Origin: Todiramphus chloris collaris
Taxonomy: Eukaryota; Chordata; Aves; Coraciiformes; Alcedinidae
Length of the DNA stretch: 64,000 nucleotides
Direction: 5' to 3'
Assembly: GCA_025345505.1 (NCBI GenBank)
Contig: JANVCC010000011.1
Span: 10,204,184-10,268,183 of the forward strand
Part shown: positions 35,744 to 48,413 of the stretch, piece by piece
How the letters are laid out: each line of letters begins with the position of its first letter
Numbering within the stretch: the first letter of the stretch is position 1
Notes under the pieces: generated by a model
Told to the model about the DNA's origin: nothing
Seen by the model: only the letters and a program-made list of their open reading frames with translations
Databases searched by the model: none
Position numbers and translations under genes: made by a program

Positions 35744-38700
35744 AGGAATTTAAATGCATTAGAACATTTAGAGTGAGATTCAGCGCCAATTTAACACACC
35801 AAAATGTAGCTGTCTACATAAGAACCTGGTGGCCATCCTCCCATTGTGGTCAGTGGATCACACTGTCAGTACAGTTAATTGACCCATGAGAACTACTGAC
35901 CAGGCCAAATGTTGGCATCTGTTGTAGGTGAATACCTCTGACCCATCCAACTGCAATGAGTAGAGGCAAGGTTCTGTTGCTTAAATGCAGAATTATTCTG
36001 GTGTTATGTCCTGCCTCCCTCCAGGAGGCTGAGGTCTTCCCTAAGTTCCACATCACATTAGCCAGCCCAGTGCGACTGTCTTGGCTACCCATTTGTGTCA
36101 AAATGGCACCACGAGGTGACTCTGGGGAGCTGAACTGGAACATGGCTCCCAACTGCTTACAATCAGGGACTAGCCATGTTCACATTTTGACACTAAACAT
36201 AACACACAGCTTTAGGTATCACGCCTGGCCAGCAAGATCTTACTGTTAGTGTTTCCCACTGGCAAACTCTTGGCAACTTCCCTTTCAGGTTGTAGGATTT
36301 TTTGCTCCTGGTATCCTCAGCTGGCTGGTCATGTCACCTAGACCCCAGATGTCACAGAACTCCAGGTTTTGGCTTTAGTTCTCAGAGTTATGTCAGCAAG
36401 GGAAAAAAAATCAAGCTTCAATGATTCATGACAGCAGAGCTTGAAGTGTGGGGCAGGCAGGGTGAATGGGGCAGTACACAAGGGGTGACAGAAGAGGTCT
36501 CATTGTTTTACTAAGCAGACCTCTTGGTAGACCTGCTTTTCTTTAATCACTGTGAAATGTATTCTCGGTGAAATACCTACAAGTGATCCTTCAAATGTAT
36601 AAACAATTTTTTTTTTGTTTTGTTTAATGGACATACAGCTAATAAAATAGTGACTGATCATTCTTGTTTAAGTGCTGGCAGAAGCTTGAATAGTTTAGAA
36701 TAACCGCTATAAAAGGTTTGTGGTCAGGATCCTCTGAGATTTTAAAATATGTCACCAAATTTTTAACTAGCTTTAGTATGCTGTCTCTCCCTGCCCCCAA
36801 TTAGTGGGCTTCGTATTTCAGGATCCTGCTGTGCATAAAAGATGTGCATTACCTAAAGGAAAATAAAACTGCCCTTTAGCAGATATATTGCTTTTCAAAG
36901 CAAATTGGTTTCACTATATTTGGAAGCCCATATGTGCTGAAAAAAATCCTTTGACTGAGAAGAGTTACCCAAAGACCATAAAAAATATGCACAATTATGT
37001 TCATGATCTCAAAACAAGGACTTGTTTTGTTGAACTGCAGGAGACATAACACAAATGTAGAACACTGTTTTCTCCTTTCCTTCACTTTTTGCTCATTACT
37101 ATGCAAAGCCGGTGCTACCTAATGGTAGAAACAACATTTCTGGCTATATCCCTTCTGAGATATTTACAAAACTGATACAATGCAAATTAAGCAAATTCTG
37201 AGACTTCTCTCAGCTTCTCCATTGACTGGTTTTAAAGACTCCTGTTATACTGCAGAACTGATTCAGAAGTAGCATGTCCTTGTCAGGCACTCAGTTTAGG
37301 GCACTCTTTGGGTGAATAGTTGTCTCACTTAGGAGACTGAGGAGAGCAACCCTGGGCTACTGAGCTTCAGACAACTACCAGACAACTACCAAAGGGATGG
37401 ACCCTGGTACCACTGATGAGCTCTTGGATCCCTCAGAGCAAAAGCATTTCCAAGAGCTGTGTGGTTGTCTGTATTTCAGCTCTCAGGGATTAAGAGACAG
37501 GCAAAGGCTGAGTTGCCCTAGGAGTAGGAGAACTTCCCAAGAGCCTTGCCAGAATTGTCATGCACTGTGCATCACAGTCTGAGGAGAAGATGCTCCCTTT
37601 CAGATACAGAAGGAGAGCCTCTTATTTGTGAGATAGAGAAATGAAGGGATATGACTTCTCAAGGGAGATTTCTTAAAATCTTTACAAGGAGGTTCAGTAC
37701 TGTTCCTTTGCAGAGACAAGAAGCTAGCTTGTGAGCCACACAATATAATGATGTGGCAGCAGCCCACCTTTACCCATGTTCTCTCCTGCCTCCAGAAGCA
37801 TTCTTGTTCTTCTGTACAATGCTCTTTGACTAAGAAAGTGAGACACAACACCTTCCCTGGATTCTGGAATAATCTCTTTCTGATACTGCTCTGGCCAGGT
37901 TTCCCTGGGAAAACTCAGGGAAAACTCTTGTCCTGCTCTTGCTTGTTCCTGTCCCTCAGAATTATGGCCTGAGGGGCTGAGATAACTTTCCTCCCTTGCA
38001 GTCCAAACAGGGCTTTCTTACCAGCAAGCTACAAGAGCTGTTTGTCTTTCCTTTCTTGTTTCATCTGGAGCTGGTTAAGGACAAATATGGGTGAGTTGAC
38101 AGAGCTGAGTAGCTTCTGGGAGGAGGAAAGCTGAACAAGCTGCAGGGTAGCAGTAATATTTTGTCTTTGTTGGACTGCAGTAGGCAGAGTAAATAAGAAT
38201 ACTGCCCTAGAGGGGTAAGATAAACCTGGGATAGCGAAAGATTTAGCTGTCACAACCATCTGCCTTGCCTCTCTCTTGAAAGCTGCCTCCCCAGCTGAAT
38301 GATTCATGAACCACCTCAATTTACACCTTGGCATAGTCACAGGAATTAAAATTAATGCATCCTGGCTCTGATACATTAAGCTGTAAGTACAGCATTTCTG
38401 GGACAGATACATGTCCTAGTCAAGGTGTGCCTGATATAAACAGGGATACCAGCCTCTGCAAGGAATGTAAATGGGTCCTGAGAAGAAAAAACCCATCAGC
38501 CTTCCTACTGCCACCCATGCCAAATATGTGCCAATAACTTTACTACCCTCAAGCTGTTCTTCCTATGTCAAAGGATGAGAAACCATTCTCTGACCAATTC
38601 TCAAGACATCAACCATAACCTGTTTAAAAAGCTGCATTCAGGGGGCCTTACTCTAAGATAGAGTACACTCATACTAAACCCTGCATTTGAGCCCAAAGCA

Positions 38701-39017
38701 CAAAAGAAATAAAACAACACATCTGCATCCATTAACTGCCTTTGCTCACTCTTAAAGAACAGTCTTCCACCTCTTCAAATATAATTTTTTTCTCAAAAAA
38801 ACCCCAAAAAACCAGTGTGATTATGGGAAATCTTTTTAGATGATTTGATACAAAACTTGTTCTCTCAGAAAGATTTGAATATTGTTTCTTTTTCTTTCTG
38901 GAAAGTTTTAAGAACCTGAGCAGCAAATGTATCTAAATATAATACCTCTGACAGGCAGTTTTCACTCACTCCAACTGCTTTGCATGTCTCTGTTTTCACG
39001 CAAGCATCGTGGCTCGT
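35744..39017. other. Intergenic stretch, no gene seen
   Basis: Nothing recognisable beyond a perfect short duplication of cagacaactac near 37368-37389 and an A/C-rich tract near 38798. Open frames of up to 127 codons (for example minus strand 38412-38029) carry no motif. Confidence 0.55.
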
Positions 39018-39965
39018 AATCACAGAATCATAGGCTCATAGAATCATAGAATGATAGGAGTTGGAAGGGACCTCTGGGGATCATCAAGTCCAATCTTCTT
39101 GCCAGAGCAGGATCACCTAGAGCAGGCCACACAGGAGCATGTCCAGGTGGGTTTTGAAAGTCTCCAGAGAAGGAGACTCCATGACCTCTCTGGACAGTCT
39201 ATTCCAGGCTCTGTCACTCCCACAGTGAAGAAGTTTTTCCTCATGTTGAGGTGGAACTTCCTGTGTTCCAGTTTGCAACCGTTGCCCCTTGTCCTGTCAC
39301 AGGGCACCACTGAAAAGGGACTGGCTCCTTCTACTTGACATCCACCCTGCAGATATTTGAAACCATTAATAAGAGCCGTTCTCAGTCCTCTCTTTTTCAG
39401 GCCAAACAGACCCAGGTCCCTCAGCCATTCCTCATAAGAGAGATATTCCAGTCCCTTAATTATCTTTGTAGCTCTCCGTTGGAATCTCTCTCTAGTATTT
39501 CCTTGTGCCTCTTGAACTGGGGATCCCAGAGCTGGACACAGTACTCTAGATGTGGTCTCACCAGTGCAGAGTAGAGGGGGAGGAGAACCTCCCTTGACCT
39601 GCTGGACACACTGTTCTTAATGGACCCCAGGAGACCATTGGCCTTCCTGGCCACAAGGGCACACTGATGGCTCATGGTTAACTTGTTGTCCACCAGGACT
39701 CCCAGGGCTTTCTCCGTGGAACTGCTTTCCAGCAGGTCAACCTCTAACCTGTACTGGTGCATGGGGTTATTCCTCCTCAGGTGTAGGACTCTACACTTAC
39801 CCTTGTTGAACTTCATTAGGTTCACCTTTGCCCAGCTTTCCAGTCTGTCCAGATCTCACTGGATTGCAACACAGACTTCTGGTGTATCAGCCACTCCTCC
39901 CGGTTTCATATCAACAGCAAACTTACTGAGGGCACACTCTAGCCTTACATCCACGTGAAGATCAT
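39018..39965 (-). mobile_element. CR1 LINE, 5'-truncated, minus strand
   Basis: The 3' end shows several copies of the terminal repeat (aatcacagaatcatagg, then catagaatcatagaatg, from 39018). The body covers the 3' UTR and the ORF2 C-terminal third. On the minus strand, residues such as VPLYS-type [20 protein letters not shown] (about 39600-39530) and the KCRVLHLRRNNP thumb segment are readable. It ends near 39960 at the LSKF-A-x-D catalytic region, where the FADD box reads FAVD and a stop follows (about 39865). This is an intermediate-age copy, more decayed than the one at 17.5 kb. Confidence 0.93.
39460..39825 (-). pseudogene. CR1 ORF2 reverse transcriptase thumb fragment
   Basis: A 121-codon open remnant of CR1 ORF2. 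It holds the segment after the catalytic aspartates (KCRVLHLRRNN), a G-V-L-V-D motif and [21 protein letters not shown]. It is part of the 39.0-40.0 kb element and has no independent function. Codons upstream contain a stop, and the catalytic FADD has lost its first aspartate (FAVD). Confidence 0.85.
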
Positions 39966-42900
39966 GCTTAGCAAGGAGAATGAAGAATTATTCTCATCAG
40001 TTCCCCACTATCTGAGATGGTTTTATGATAAATTTTAGGGTTTTGCTGTACTAAAGATCTGTACAACAGAATTAGTGATAACTGAAGTAGGTATCTCCCT
40101 TCAAAATCTACACTGGGTTTGATCTCTCAGGTATGCCCTGGGCTGTAATTGCTAAATGAGTCTAATTTCTTCCTTTCCAGTATATCTAACAAGTGACCTC
40201 AAAACCTGAAAAAAAAACCAGGTAGCCTGTGGAATTTGTTAGGACTGGGAGATAAACTAGATGGTGTCAAACTACAGTATGCCAAAGACAGACAACAAAA
40301 GACAACTTAAGAACTCTGAAAAACCCCAAGAGTAATAAAAGCTCCAATCTTTCTTTGACAAGTTATAAAGATAAAAGCAAACAAACAAAAACCCCAAAGC
40401 CTCTTCAGTGAATTGCATTTAGATCCAGCCAGTGTTGTGAGTAATTCAAGGACAGATTCAAGTCCCACTGCACTGTTTCCCTTCCTCGTCCTCCTTCCCC
40501 ATTCCCTCCTCTCCACACTCCCCAGACACGTACACTGTGCCCTCTGCAAGCCAAGTGTGAAATAGCTGCCTTCATTCATGTATGACCTGCATCAGCCCTC
40601 TGGCAGCAGGGAAAGAAGGGAACTTTTCCTCCTGATTGTTGAATGCATAGGGACATAGGCAAGTCCCATAAAGACAACTATATCATCTCATATTCTGTAT
40701 GTGAGGCCCACAACTTCCCTAATGCAAGTACTCAGAATTGCACCATCAGTGCCTGTGGGTTGCACAGATCTCTGCTCTAGAGACAGTTGTGCAATTTTAC
40801 AGTGATGGTAAATGTGGCTAGGCTGAGGAAGCTGTAGCAGAAAATCCCCTCACTAACAGCCTGCACCTTGCCCTCTGCAGCTCAAGTTCCCCCATGGCTT
40901 GTTCAGGATAAAGTAGAAAAGAAGGAATTCCCATCTCCCCAGTATAACAGTCTCAGTTTAGTGTCATGTCCATGTCTGAACCATCTAAAACACACCACCT
41001 ATTTTATTCTTTTGTATGCTTCTGGCGTACAGTTGCTGCGACAGTGGGAAGAAGGTTATTTCTTGCTTAGGAGTGATTTTTCTAAAAAGAAAGTGGCGGT
41101 AGCTCTCCTGTTACCTACTTCTGCTCCTGTCAACATGAGCTTTGTTAATATAAACTTCTTGCAGTGACAGGGAGCTGAAGCAGCCCAACACCACATATAT
41201 GAAACTGAAAAATTAATGGAAATTGCAGCTTTGCTTTTATCAGCCTACAGGCAGCTGGATCTTTTTTGTCTCGGCTAGCAGAAGAACCCCACCTCTCTTC
41301 TCCCGCAATAGATCTGGAGGCTAAGAATAGACATAGCAAGTTCCTCTGACAGGCTTTAATGCTGTCTTTTGAGAAAAAACGGGCAATCAACAGACCGTCA
41401 AGTTAAGAATCTGAGGAAAGAAAGACAGCCCAGGAAGCACAGGACCAGCATATCAACTAACTGCCTTGTTCACCATTTGTTCAGGTGGCACCTGTTGCTG
41501 GAAAGGTTTTGTTTTTCTCTCCAGCTTACTTACATCAGTGCATGTTCCTTTGCTACTCCCTCCCTTCCTCCCTCCTCCTTGAAAAAGAAAAGAAAAATTA
41601 AGCTTAAAGCCATGCTTATCAGAAAGGCAGTGGTGAATTAGCTTACGAAAATATAAATTTCACAGTGTCCTAGAGACAGACACAGTGAAAAAGGTAGGAA
41701 TTCTATAACAGCACTTAGCATTTGTCCACTGCTGTGTTCATTCAAAGTGTGTTACTTTGACCTCAGCAATCAGCACAAGCCTCCTGCAACAGAACTTGGA
41801 GACTATCATCACCTCCACCTAGGAGTGCTGATGTAGATTTTATGGCTAGCGTAAATATGGGGACTAGTAATTTTAATTTATTTCATTGTGGAACACCTAG
41901 ATCTGATAGTTGATGCTGCTTTTCATAGGAATTATTATAAACCCTCAAAGTACTTTGCCAGTTGTTTTGTCCTAAAACTGGTGTATAAAGACCAGCTAGG
42001 GGTTCTTCAATACAGTGGTTTATTTTGTCTTCTTTTTCACCTGCAAAGGGGCCACCACTTTTTTAAAGAAATTATTAATTAAATTATTGCTTGACTTCAC
42101 AAGAGCAAGGTGAGAATGGTCCGTAGTCTGCTTTTCCATAGGAATGTTACCTAGGAAACATCATTCTGTGGTAACTACATATTTAGTAAGGACATATTAA
42201 CTTTGTCTCTGAGGAAGCACAGCAAGAAAATGCTTCTAAAAAGAAGTAAATGAGGGGAGACAAAGCCCTCACCCTCTATCTCCTCCTTGCTGTCCTGGCA
42301 GTTAAGGCATATTGCTTAGTAACAGCTAGAGCTGCTACACCTTGGGATATTCCTGGCCCTCACTACTACACTAATTGCTAACTTAAGATCATCCAAATTC
42401 TTCTTTGTCTTTGGTGCTCTAGAGGAACCTGACATGTGAAGCAAGGCTATGATGGATCCATCTGTGCCATGGTGGGGACAACATGACTGAGGATCTGAGG
42501 ATGACTCTGACCCTGCTCCAAAACATCTGCATAAATATATCCCTAATATTTGAAACCCTTTTCTGAGACAGAGAGATAATATTATTAAAGAATGACAGGT
42601 GACAGAATCAGATAGTAATGAAGCTCCTGTCCACACCAAGATAGCAAGAGGAGAAGACAATAAAAACCCTAGGGGAAACAGGACATCCGCCAGGAGGGAG
42701 AGAAGCAAACTTCACTCTTCCAAAGGAACAAGTGCTGTAACTATAAGCATACAGAAAACAAAGTGCAGCAGTTTGGAAACATGCTGAAGCCAAGGTGCTA
42801 TTGTCAAAATGGAGAAGATAAGCCACATTTTGTTCTTTCACAAGAGCTGTCAGAAAGCTACCTGGTGAATTAGCAAATAAATTTAATGATGAGAAAACCT

Positions 42901-43599
42901 GACCACAAAAAAAACCCACAAAAAACCAACCAAACAAAAAAACCCCTAACAAACAAACAAAAAATTTTGTATGATACCCCAGGGAAACCTGGAACTAGTG
43001 AATGAAGGATTTCAATTCAAGCTGAAAATAACTAGGTGTCAAAGCTACCTACAATGTAGTGGTATGCGTAATGTCAGGTATGGTATTGATTTCCTGGAAA
43101 GAGAGGGTCAAGGACAGGTGACTCTCATAACTTGAGAATAAATGCCCTTTTCCATCCAGCACTGCAATTACTGTAACATCTCTTCATTTCCCATGAGTGC
43201 AAACACAATAATGCTGTAAAATGCATTTCTCTCTGCTGCTCAGAAGCACTCTTTTCATTAGTTTCTTCATTTTGTTGTTTATTTCATTAGTTAAAATAGT
43301 TATATATACATGTAATAGAAAAATAAAAGATTGAGGTGCTATTTAAAAAAAAAAAGGGTTTAGACATTAAGTTTTTAAATCTTAGGACCCATTTTTTTTT
43401 TGTTCATTTGCTTGCTGTAAAGCCTAAAATTTTAGGCATCTTCTAGCACTATGGCTGTATTCTGCAGTCATGAAAATAGTCTCTGCAGGCTGACAGTTTC
43501 ACTGGAATTTCACTTTGTGGCTTATCAAGGAAGATATTTCAAGCAGCCAAAGCCAGTTCAAGGGAAAGATTCACAAAGCCTTTTATAATTTTAAACAAC
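39966..43599. other. Intergenic stretch, no gene seen
   Basis: No exon or repeat body recognised. There is an A/C-rich tract at 42905-42962. The longest frame (minus strand 42708-42316, 130 codons) is Ser/Leu/Cys-rich without a motif and reads as chance. Confidence 0.55.
42905..42962 (+). repeat. A/C-rich low-complexity tract
   Basis: About 58 nt of A runs punctuated by C, CC and CCC, with an (AAAC)-like periodicity at the end. Confidence 0.8.
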
Positions 43600-43930
43600 G
43601 GAGCCAGAAGATACTATCTAATCTGTCTTTTCCTGGCAGGATCTTGGGTCCTTCATGATGAATTTGTCTAACCTGCTCTTTACAGTCCTTCAGTGGTGCA
43701 ATGGTTAGCTGTCCTTTTCATCAAGCAACATTACTCTGTTTATGCTAAACTTCCCTTGCTCTTGGTTAAGCTCATTGCTGCTTCTCCTAACCCTGTTAGG
43801 GATAGGGAAAAAAACCCTTTCCTTTTCACTTTGATTCTACATCTTGATCATATAGCCAAAAATAATTACCGACTCTCTCTTCAGCCTTCTCTGTTTTTGA
43901 AGAAAACAAACCCAAGAACTTCATGTACAG
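43600..43930 (-). mobile_element. Ancient CR1 3' relic, minus strand
   Basis: Degenerate match to the 3' end of CR1 in reverse complement. Landmarks in consensus order are cttcagtggtgcaatgg (the fixed 'cagtgatggtg' segment), taaacttcccttgctc...ttaagctcattgctgcttct, aaccctgttagggatagggaaaaaa and cttcagccttctctgtttttgaagaaaacaaaccca. The divergence and indels indicate a much older insertion than the other minus-strand copies. Confidence 0.65.
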
Positions 43931-46505
43931 CATCCACATCCAGTGCTCAATAAATTCTCCCAAGAGAGCTCACAGTTTTACTGATGTACATTGGATATTA
44001 GTCACACCAACTTCAGACAAGATGCTCCCAGTGCTAAATAGAATAGGAAGATTATTCACCTGACTATGTGGGTTTGTTTATCTATCATCTCCTGCATCTG
44101 ATGTTGTCATTTCCCTGCAGTAGGGCAAAGCTCTTTGATTGCTGCAGGTAGTTACTGAAGTATTCTAGCCCAAGGTGCACTGCACTGGGGTTACGTTCCC
44201 TGGGATGTTTGTGCAAGATTTTTCTCTGCACTATAACTAGGGTCCTCTTCCTCGCTCCAGTCAAGCTATATCATTCGCCTTTAATACAAATGCAAGTGAC
44301 AGTATAATGCTATGAACTTGTCCTGTAATTGCTCCTATTAGTCCAAGAGTCTTGACCTTGTGGATTTCAGAGGGATGCTTGGAATTTTTTTAAACTATTT
44401 TTGCCATCATTATAATTTCACACTGTCATCCTGGGTAAGTTAGGAAGTCAGATATAGATAGACAGGTCCAGAAATGTTTCATAGGTGTTCTGAGGGGGGA
44501 AAGTCTCTAGAGGAGATTTCTTTAAGTGATTGTACCTTCCTACTTGCACAACTCAGATCTGAGCCCACCATGGGAAGCAGGGATCCACCAGTACCTATTA
44601 GGGTGAAAATAAAGATGAAAACTGCAGTATGAATAGTTCACATTACCCATATTAGCAGATGTGGCCCCTTCCAGAGATCTCCCTTTCACCTTCAGACTCA
44701 GTCTTTGTAATCAAGACACAGATGAATGTGTACATTTCTGAGTTGCCTGGAAGGTCGTTAAACCATCACAGGAATAAATGGACTCTACATATATAGGCAA
44801 TGAGTTTAGCTGCAAGTAGCATAGGGATCAGTGGAGTGTCCTCTGTGCTTGTGAAGGCAATTTAACTTTCAACAGTTACTATCCAAATGCAGTGACGGTG
44901 GAATTTACTTTCTAGGGAAGAACTTAACAAAGGAGCTCTCAAAGAGTCCCACAAAGAGTCTCTGCTGGTATAAACAGGCATAAAGCCACTGTGTTATTGA
45001 AAAAGGTACTGAGGTTTCCCTTTAGTTTCATTCTGTAACTTTACACAAGGTGTCACAGAACAGAAGAACAGTATGGGAGCTATGGTTGCCAGAAAAAGTA
45101 TAAACTTTTATGAGGTCACCTCTCCTTTCCTTTAATATCTTTGACAGGCTAAGGCTGTCTGCAGCATTTTGCCACCCTGTCCTTGAAAGGATGTTTGTGA
45201 CCTGGCTCTCCCAGCTCTAAAAGTTTCTCCTGTTACTCAATGTCTTGCCTTGCACCTAGTGATGTTTCTTATCATACAAACTGACACACCCAGTTTAATC
45301 TGTTACTGCTGTCAAAGTGCCATCTTCATAGTTACTCCATTTGTTCACCTTCTACATGAAACAAATTGATCTTTCAAAATATCATTCATCTATTTGCTTT
45401 TCCAACACATTCAGGGCATATAGTTTGGCTGCAAAAAGCTTTTCTGACACCAGCTTTCCATTTTTGCCCAAAGAAGAGTTACATATTTCATGACACATAG
45501 ACACATGTCTCATAACACCTCTAGAGCAGGGAATGAGGAACTCTTCCCTTGTTGCTGTCCAAAAAGACCTTTTGTGGGCTACAGACTAACACTTCAGTGA
45601 TGTGGTAATGGGCATGCTTAGTAAAACCGAACAACCGTTCATCTTTTTCTTAATATGCACCCAAAAATGGTTGTAAGAAATGAGAAATATACTGTGAGGA
45701 TTTTACATAATGTATTTTCTCAGCTTGCAGCAGCCCCTGGTTTAGGGAAAATGGTAATAAATAGCAACATTTAGAAGACAGTAATAAGGGGTGGACCAGA
45801 GGAGGCAACCCACAAAACAAAAGTAACAGGATGAAGGTCATTTGTAATGCAGACATAAGCTGTATCCAGCCTTTGAGGAGATAGGTTTTCACACTTGTAA
45901 TAGACAGTGAAATTATCTTAGAATAAAACAACTTGCTAGGGAAATGTTAACAGCTGAAGGGCAGCTTTGGTTGTTACTGTCTCCTCTGGCTGGCTATTAC
46001 AGACCTGACAGAGGAACATGAATTGTGGATTACCAGTAGCAAAGTTTCTGGAGGAGGGGCTGAGCTTTGTCAGATTTAGTGAATAAGAACAGATGTTCTC
46101 ATGGGCATAAGAACAGCAATGAGTTTCTGTCATCCTGTGGATGCACATGTTAAGGAAAGGAGGAGAAAAAGAAAGGGAGAAAAGTGAGGTTAGCCATTGG
46201 CATGAATCAGCATGATTCTCCTGGCTTTGACAGAGCTCTGGTGGAGCTCTCCTAAGTTATTCTGCCTGTGTCACACACACATATGTAAGTAGCAGGATTA
46301 GTGGCTGAGGTTGTATAAAGAAATAAAATAAATTTATATTGATAATTGTACAGACTGATAGTCATAACTGCTATTTTCTGAAAAGGAAGGAGAGACATGC
46401 ACACATCAATTGGTTCAGGAGCATTACCATCAACTATATATGATGTCTTACCTTAGGATGTGGTAGGATGCTGGCTTCAGTGGAGCTCTGCCAAGAGTAT
46501 TAAAT

Positions 46506-46551
46506 GGCAAACAGAAGCAGTCATAAATGGCAGTCAGAAGCAGTCATAAAT
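46506..46551 (+). repeat. Two-copy 23-bp tandem duplication
   Basis: Units 46506-46528 and 46529-46551 share cagaagcagtcataaat and differ at two positions (ggcaaa versus ggcagt before it). Confidence 0.9.
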
Positions 46552-46746
46552 TGAAGTTGGAGATTTTGTTCGGATTAGAGAGAACAATCCAAGATACTGT
46601 TCTGCAGCGGAAATCTTGACTGGCCTGCTTCTGAAATTCCCAGTACTTTGTGACCCAGGAGTGTTGAAACAGAACAGATAAAAATGATGGGACAGTGTAT
46701 CATCTGAATTTGTCTGAACGTGAGGAAAAGTCCAATCCAGGGTGAA

Positions 46747-46785
46747 ATTCATTCATTCATTCATTCATTCATCCATTCATTCATT
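46747..46785 (+). repeat. (ATTC)n microsatellite
   Basis: About ten ATTC units with one interruption (atcc). Confidence 0.95.
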
Positions 46786-47978
46786 GTCAGGAATGTTTGT
46801 TGAATCAACTTGTTTTATTCTGCTTATAATAGACAAAGCTGTCACTTATTGATCAAAAAGGAGCATATCACCCTATTACTCCTTGACGTCCCATAACTCC
46901 AGGACACTCAACCATTTCTGCATTTACAAGAACATGTTGAAGAAACATTCCAAACCAAGACTTTTTGGATGATTTCCCAAAAGCTCCAAATACAATCATA
47001 AAGATCTTTGGGTTATCATAAGCATTGAATTCACCTTAATGGTGAATGGGCACACTGTGACAGTAAAACTTTTTAACTTTACTCGTTCAGTTGCAATATT
47101 TTTATAGAAAACTATCTAATTAGCTTGTGTGTTTTCCTTTTTCTGCTTTAATGATGATAAAAGACATTTCATTCAGGACAAAATTAACATAATCACAGTA
47201 TTACATTGAAGAAAACATTATTTTTACTGCAAACTTAATTAATTTATTCTCAATGAAGACGAAACATATTTCTGTCTGAGATACTGGGTCCTATCCTCAG
47301 GTCAAGTCACATGCATTGAGTTTAAGGGAAGAAAATGTTAACAGCTTTAATGTTCCCATACTCTTGTCAGGGGCAAATAACTCATTTTTTATGGTAAAGG
47401 GTTGTGTTTGGAATAAATCTTTGTTTCTGAGTGATGATAAATGAAGGGCTGACGTGATGATTGTACTTGATGGTGTTTGGGGAAAATGATGATGCACCTG
47501 TCTTATTTGATGGATTCCCATTCTTGCCATAGCTGGCAATACAGAAACCCGGGAATATTATTTAATTTTTTTTTTTCCAAAAACCAATTCTTCATTGTGA
47601 GAATGACATATTAAAATTAATCAGACGTGTGGGAGTACATGGATGTTTATATGTGTGTATGAAAGCACAATTTGGGATTTTTAGAAAAGGCTAATTACAA
47701 ACAGACTATAATTCCTGTACAGGTTAAAATCAAATTTTAGGCCATTTGCCTGCAAAATGGCAAAAAGTACTCAACGTCCTGCCTTGAGAAGCACCTTGAA
47801 GACACAGTTTTCTGTGTCCCGTGGTGGGGAACATGTTCTTCTGTGATCTTGTGCAGCAGACCAAAAAGCTAATGGATGAAGCAGTCATCACAGTCACCCC
47901 AGGCAATTCATACTGATTTAAAATGTGAAAAATTTTAATCTGTCCCTTCAGATTCAAGTTAGATATGGGTTATGGAAG

Positions 47979-48413
47979 ATCACAGAATCACAGAATGTTA
48001 TGGGCTGGAAGGGACCTCGAAAGATTGCCTAGTCCAATCTGCCTGCAGGAGCAGTATCACGTAGATTCCTGTCACACAGGAATGCATCCAGGTGAGTTTT
48101 GAATGTGTCCAGAGAAGGGGCCTGCACAACCCCCCTGGGCACCCTGTTTTTGATACTCTGTCACACTCACCAAGAAAAAGTTTCTCATGTTTACATGGAA
48201 CCTCCTATGTTCCAGCTTGCACACCTTGCCCCTTGTCGTATCATTGGATGTCACTGAGAAGAGCCTGGCTCCATCCTCCTGGCTCCATTCACCCCTTAGG
48301 CTCCTCTTCTTCAAGCTAAAGGGACCCAGCTCCCTCAGCCTTTCCTCATAAGGGAGATGTTCCACTCCCTTAATCATTTTATGGCTCTGTGCTGGACTCT
48401 TTCAAGAAGCTTG
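47979..48413 (-). mobile_element. CR1 LINE 3' fragment, minus strand
   Basis: The 3' end begins at 47979 (atcacagaatcacagaatg) and is followed by the conserved ggctggaagggacctcgaaag block. The body holds the ORF2 C-terminus (minus-strand [19 protein letters not shown], about 48360-48300). It is truncated near 48413 at the segment for Arg-Val-Gln-like residues. Internal deletions are present, for example the Y-L-K-G-G segment is missing. Confidence 0.9.

Larger units (their letters stand above)
43931..47978. other. Intergenic stretch, no gene seen
   Basis: Contains a 23-bp tandem duplication (46506-46551) and an (ATTC)n microsatellite (46747-46785). Nothing else is recognised with confidence. 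Confidence 0.55.

Noticed and set aside
38029..38412. 127-codon minus-strand open frame
   Set aside because: No motif or homology that I can recognise; treated as chance.
42316..42708. 130-codon minus-strand open frame, the longest non-CR1 frame in the window
   Set aside because: Low-complexity Ser/Leu/Cys composition, with no motif and no sign of splicing or codon constraint.
45040..45400. Possible additional ancient CR1 relic
   Set aside because: A few words resemble the CR1 ORF2 tail in reverse complement, but the order breaks down and no 3' end is visible.
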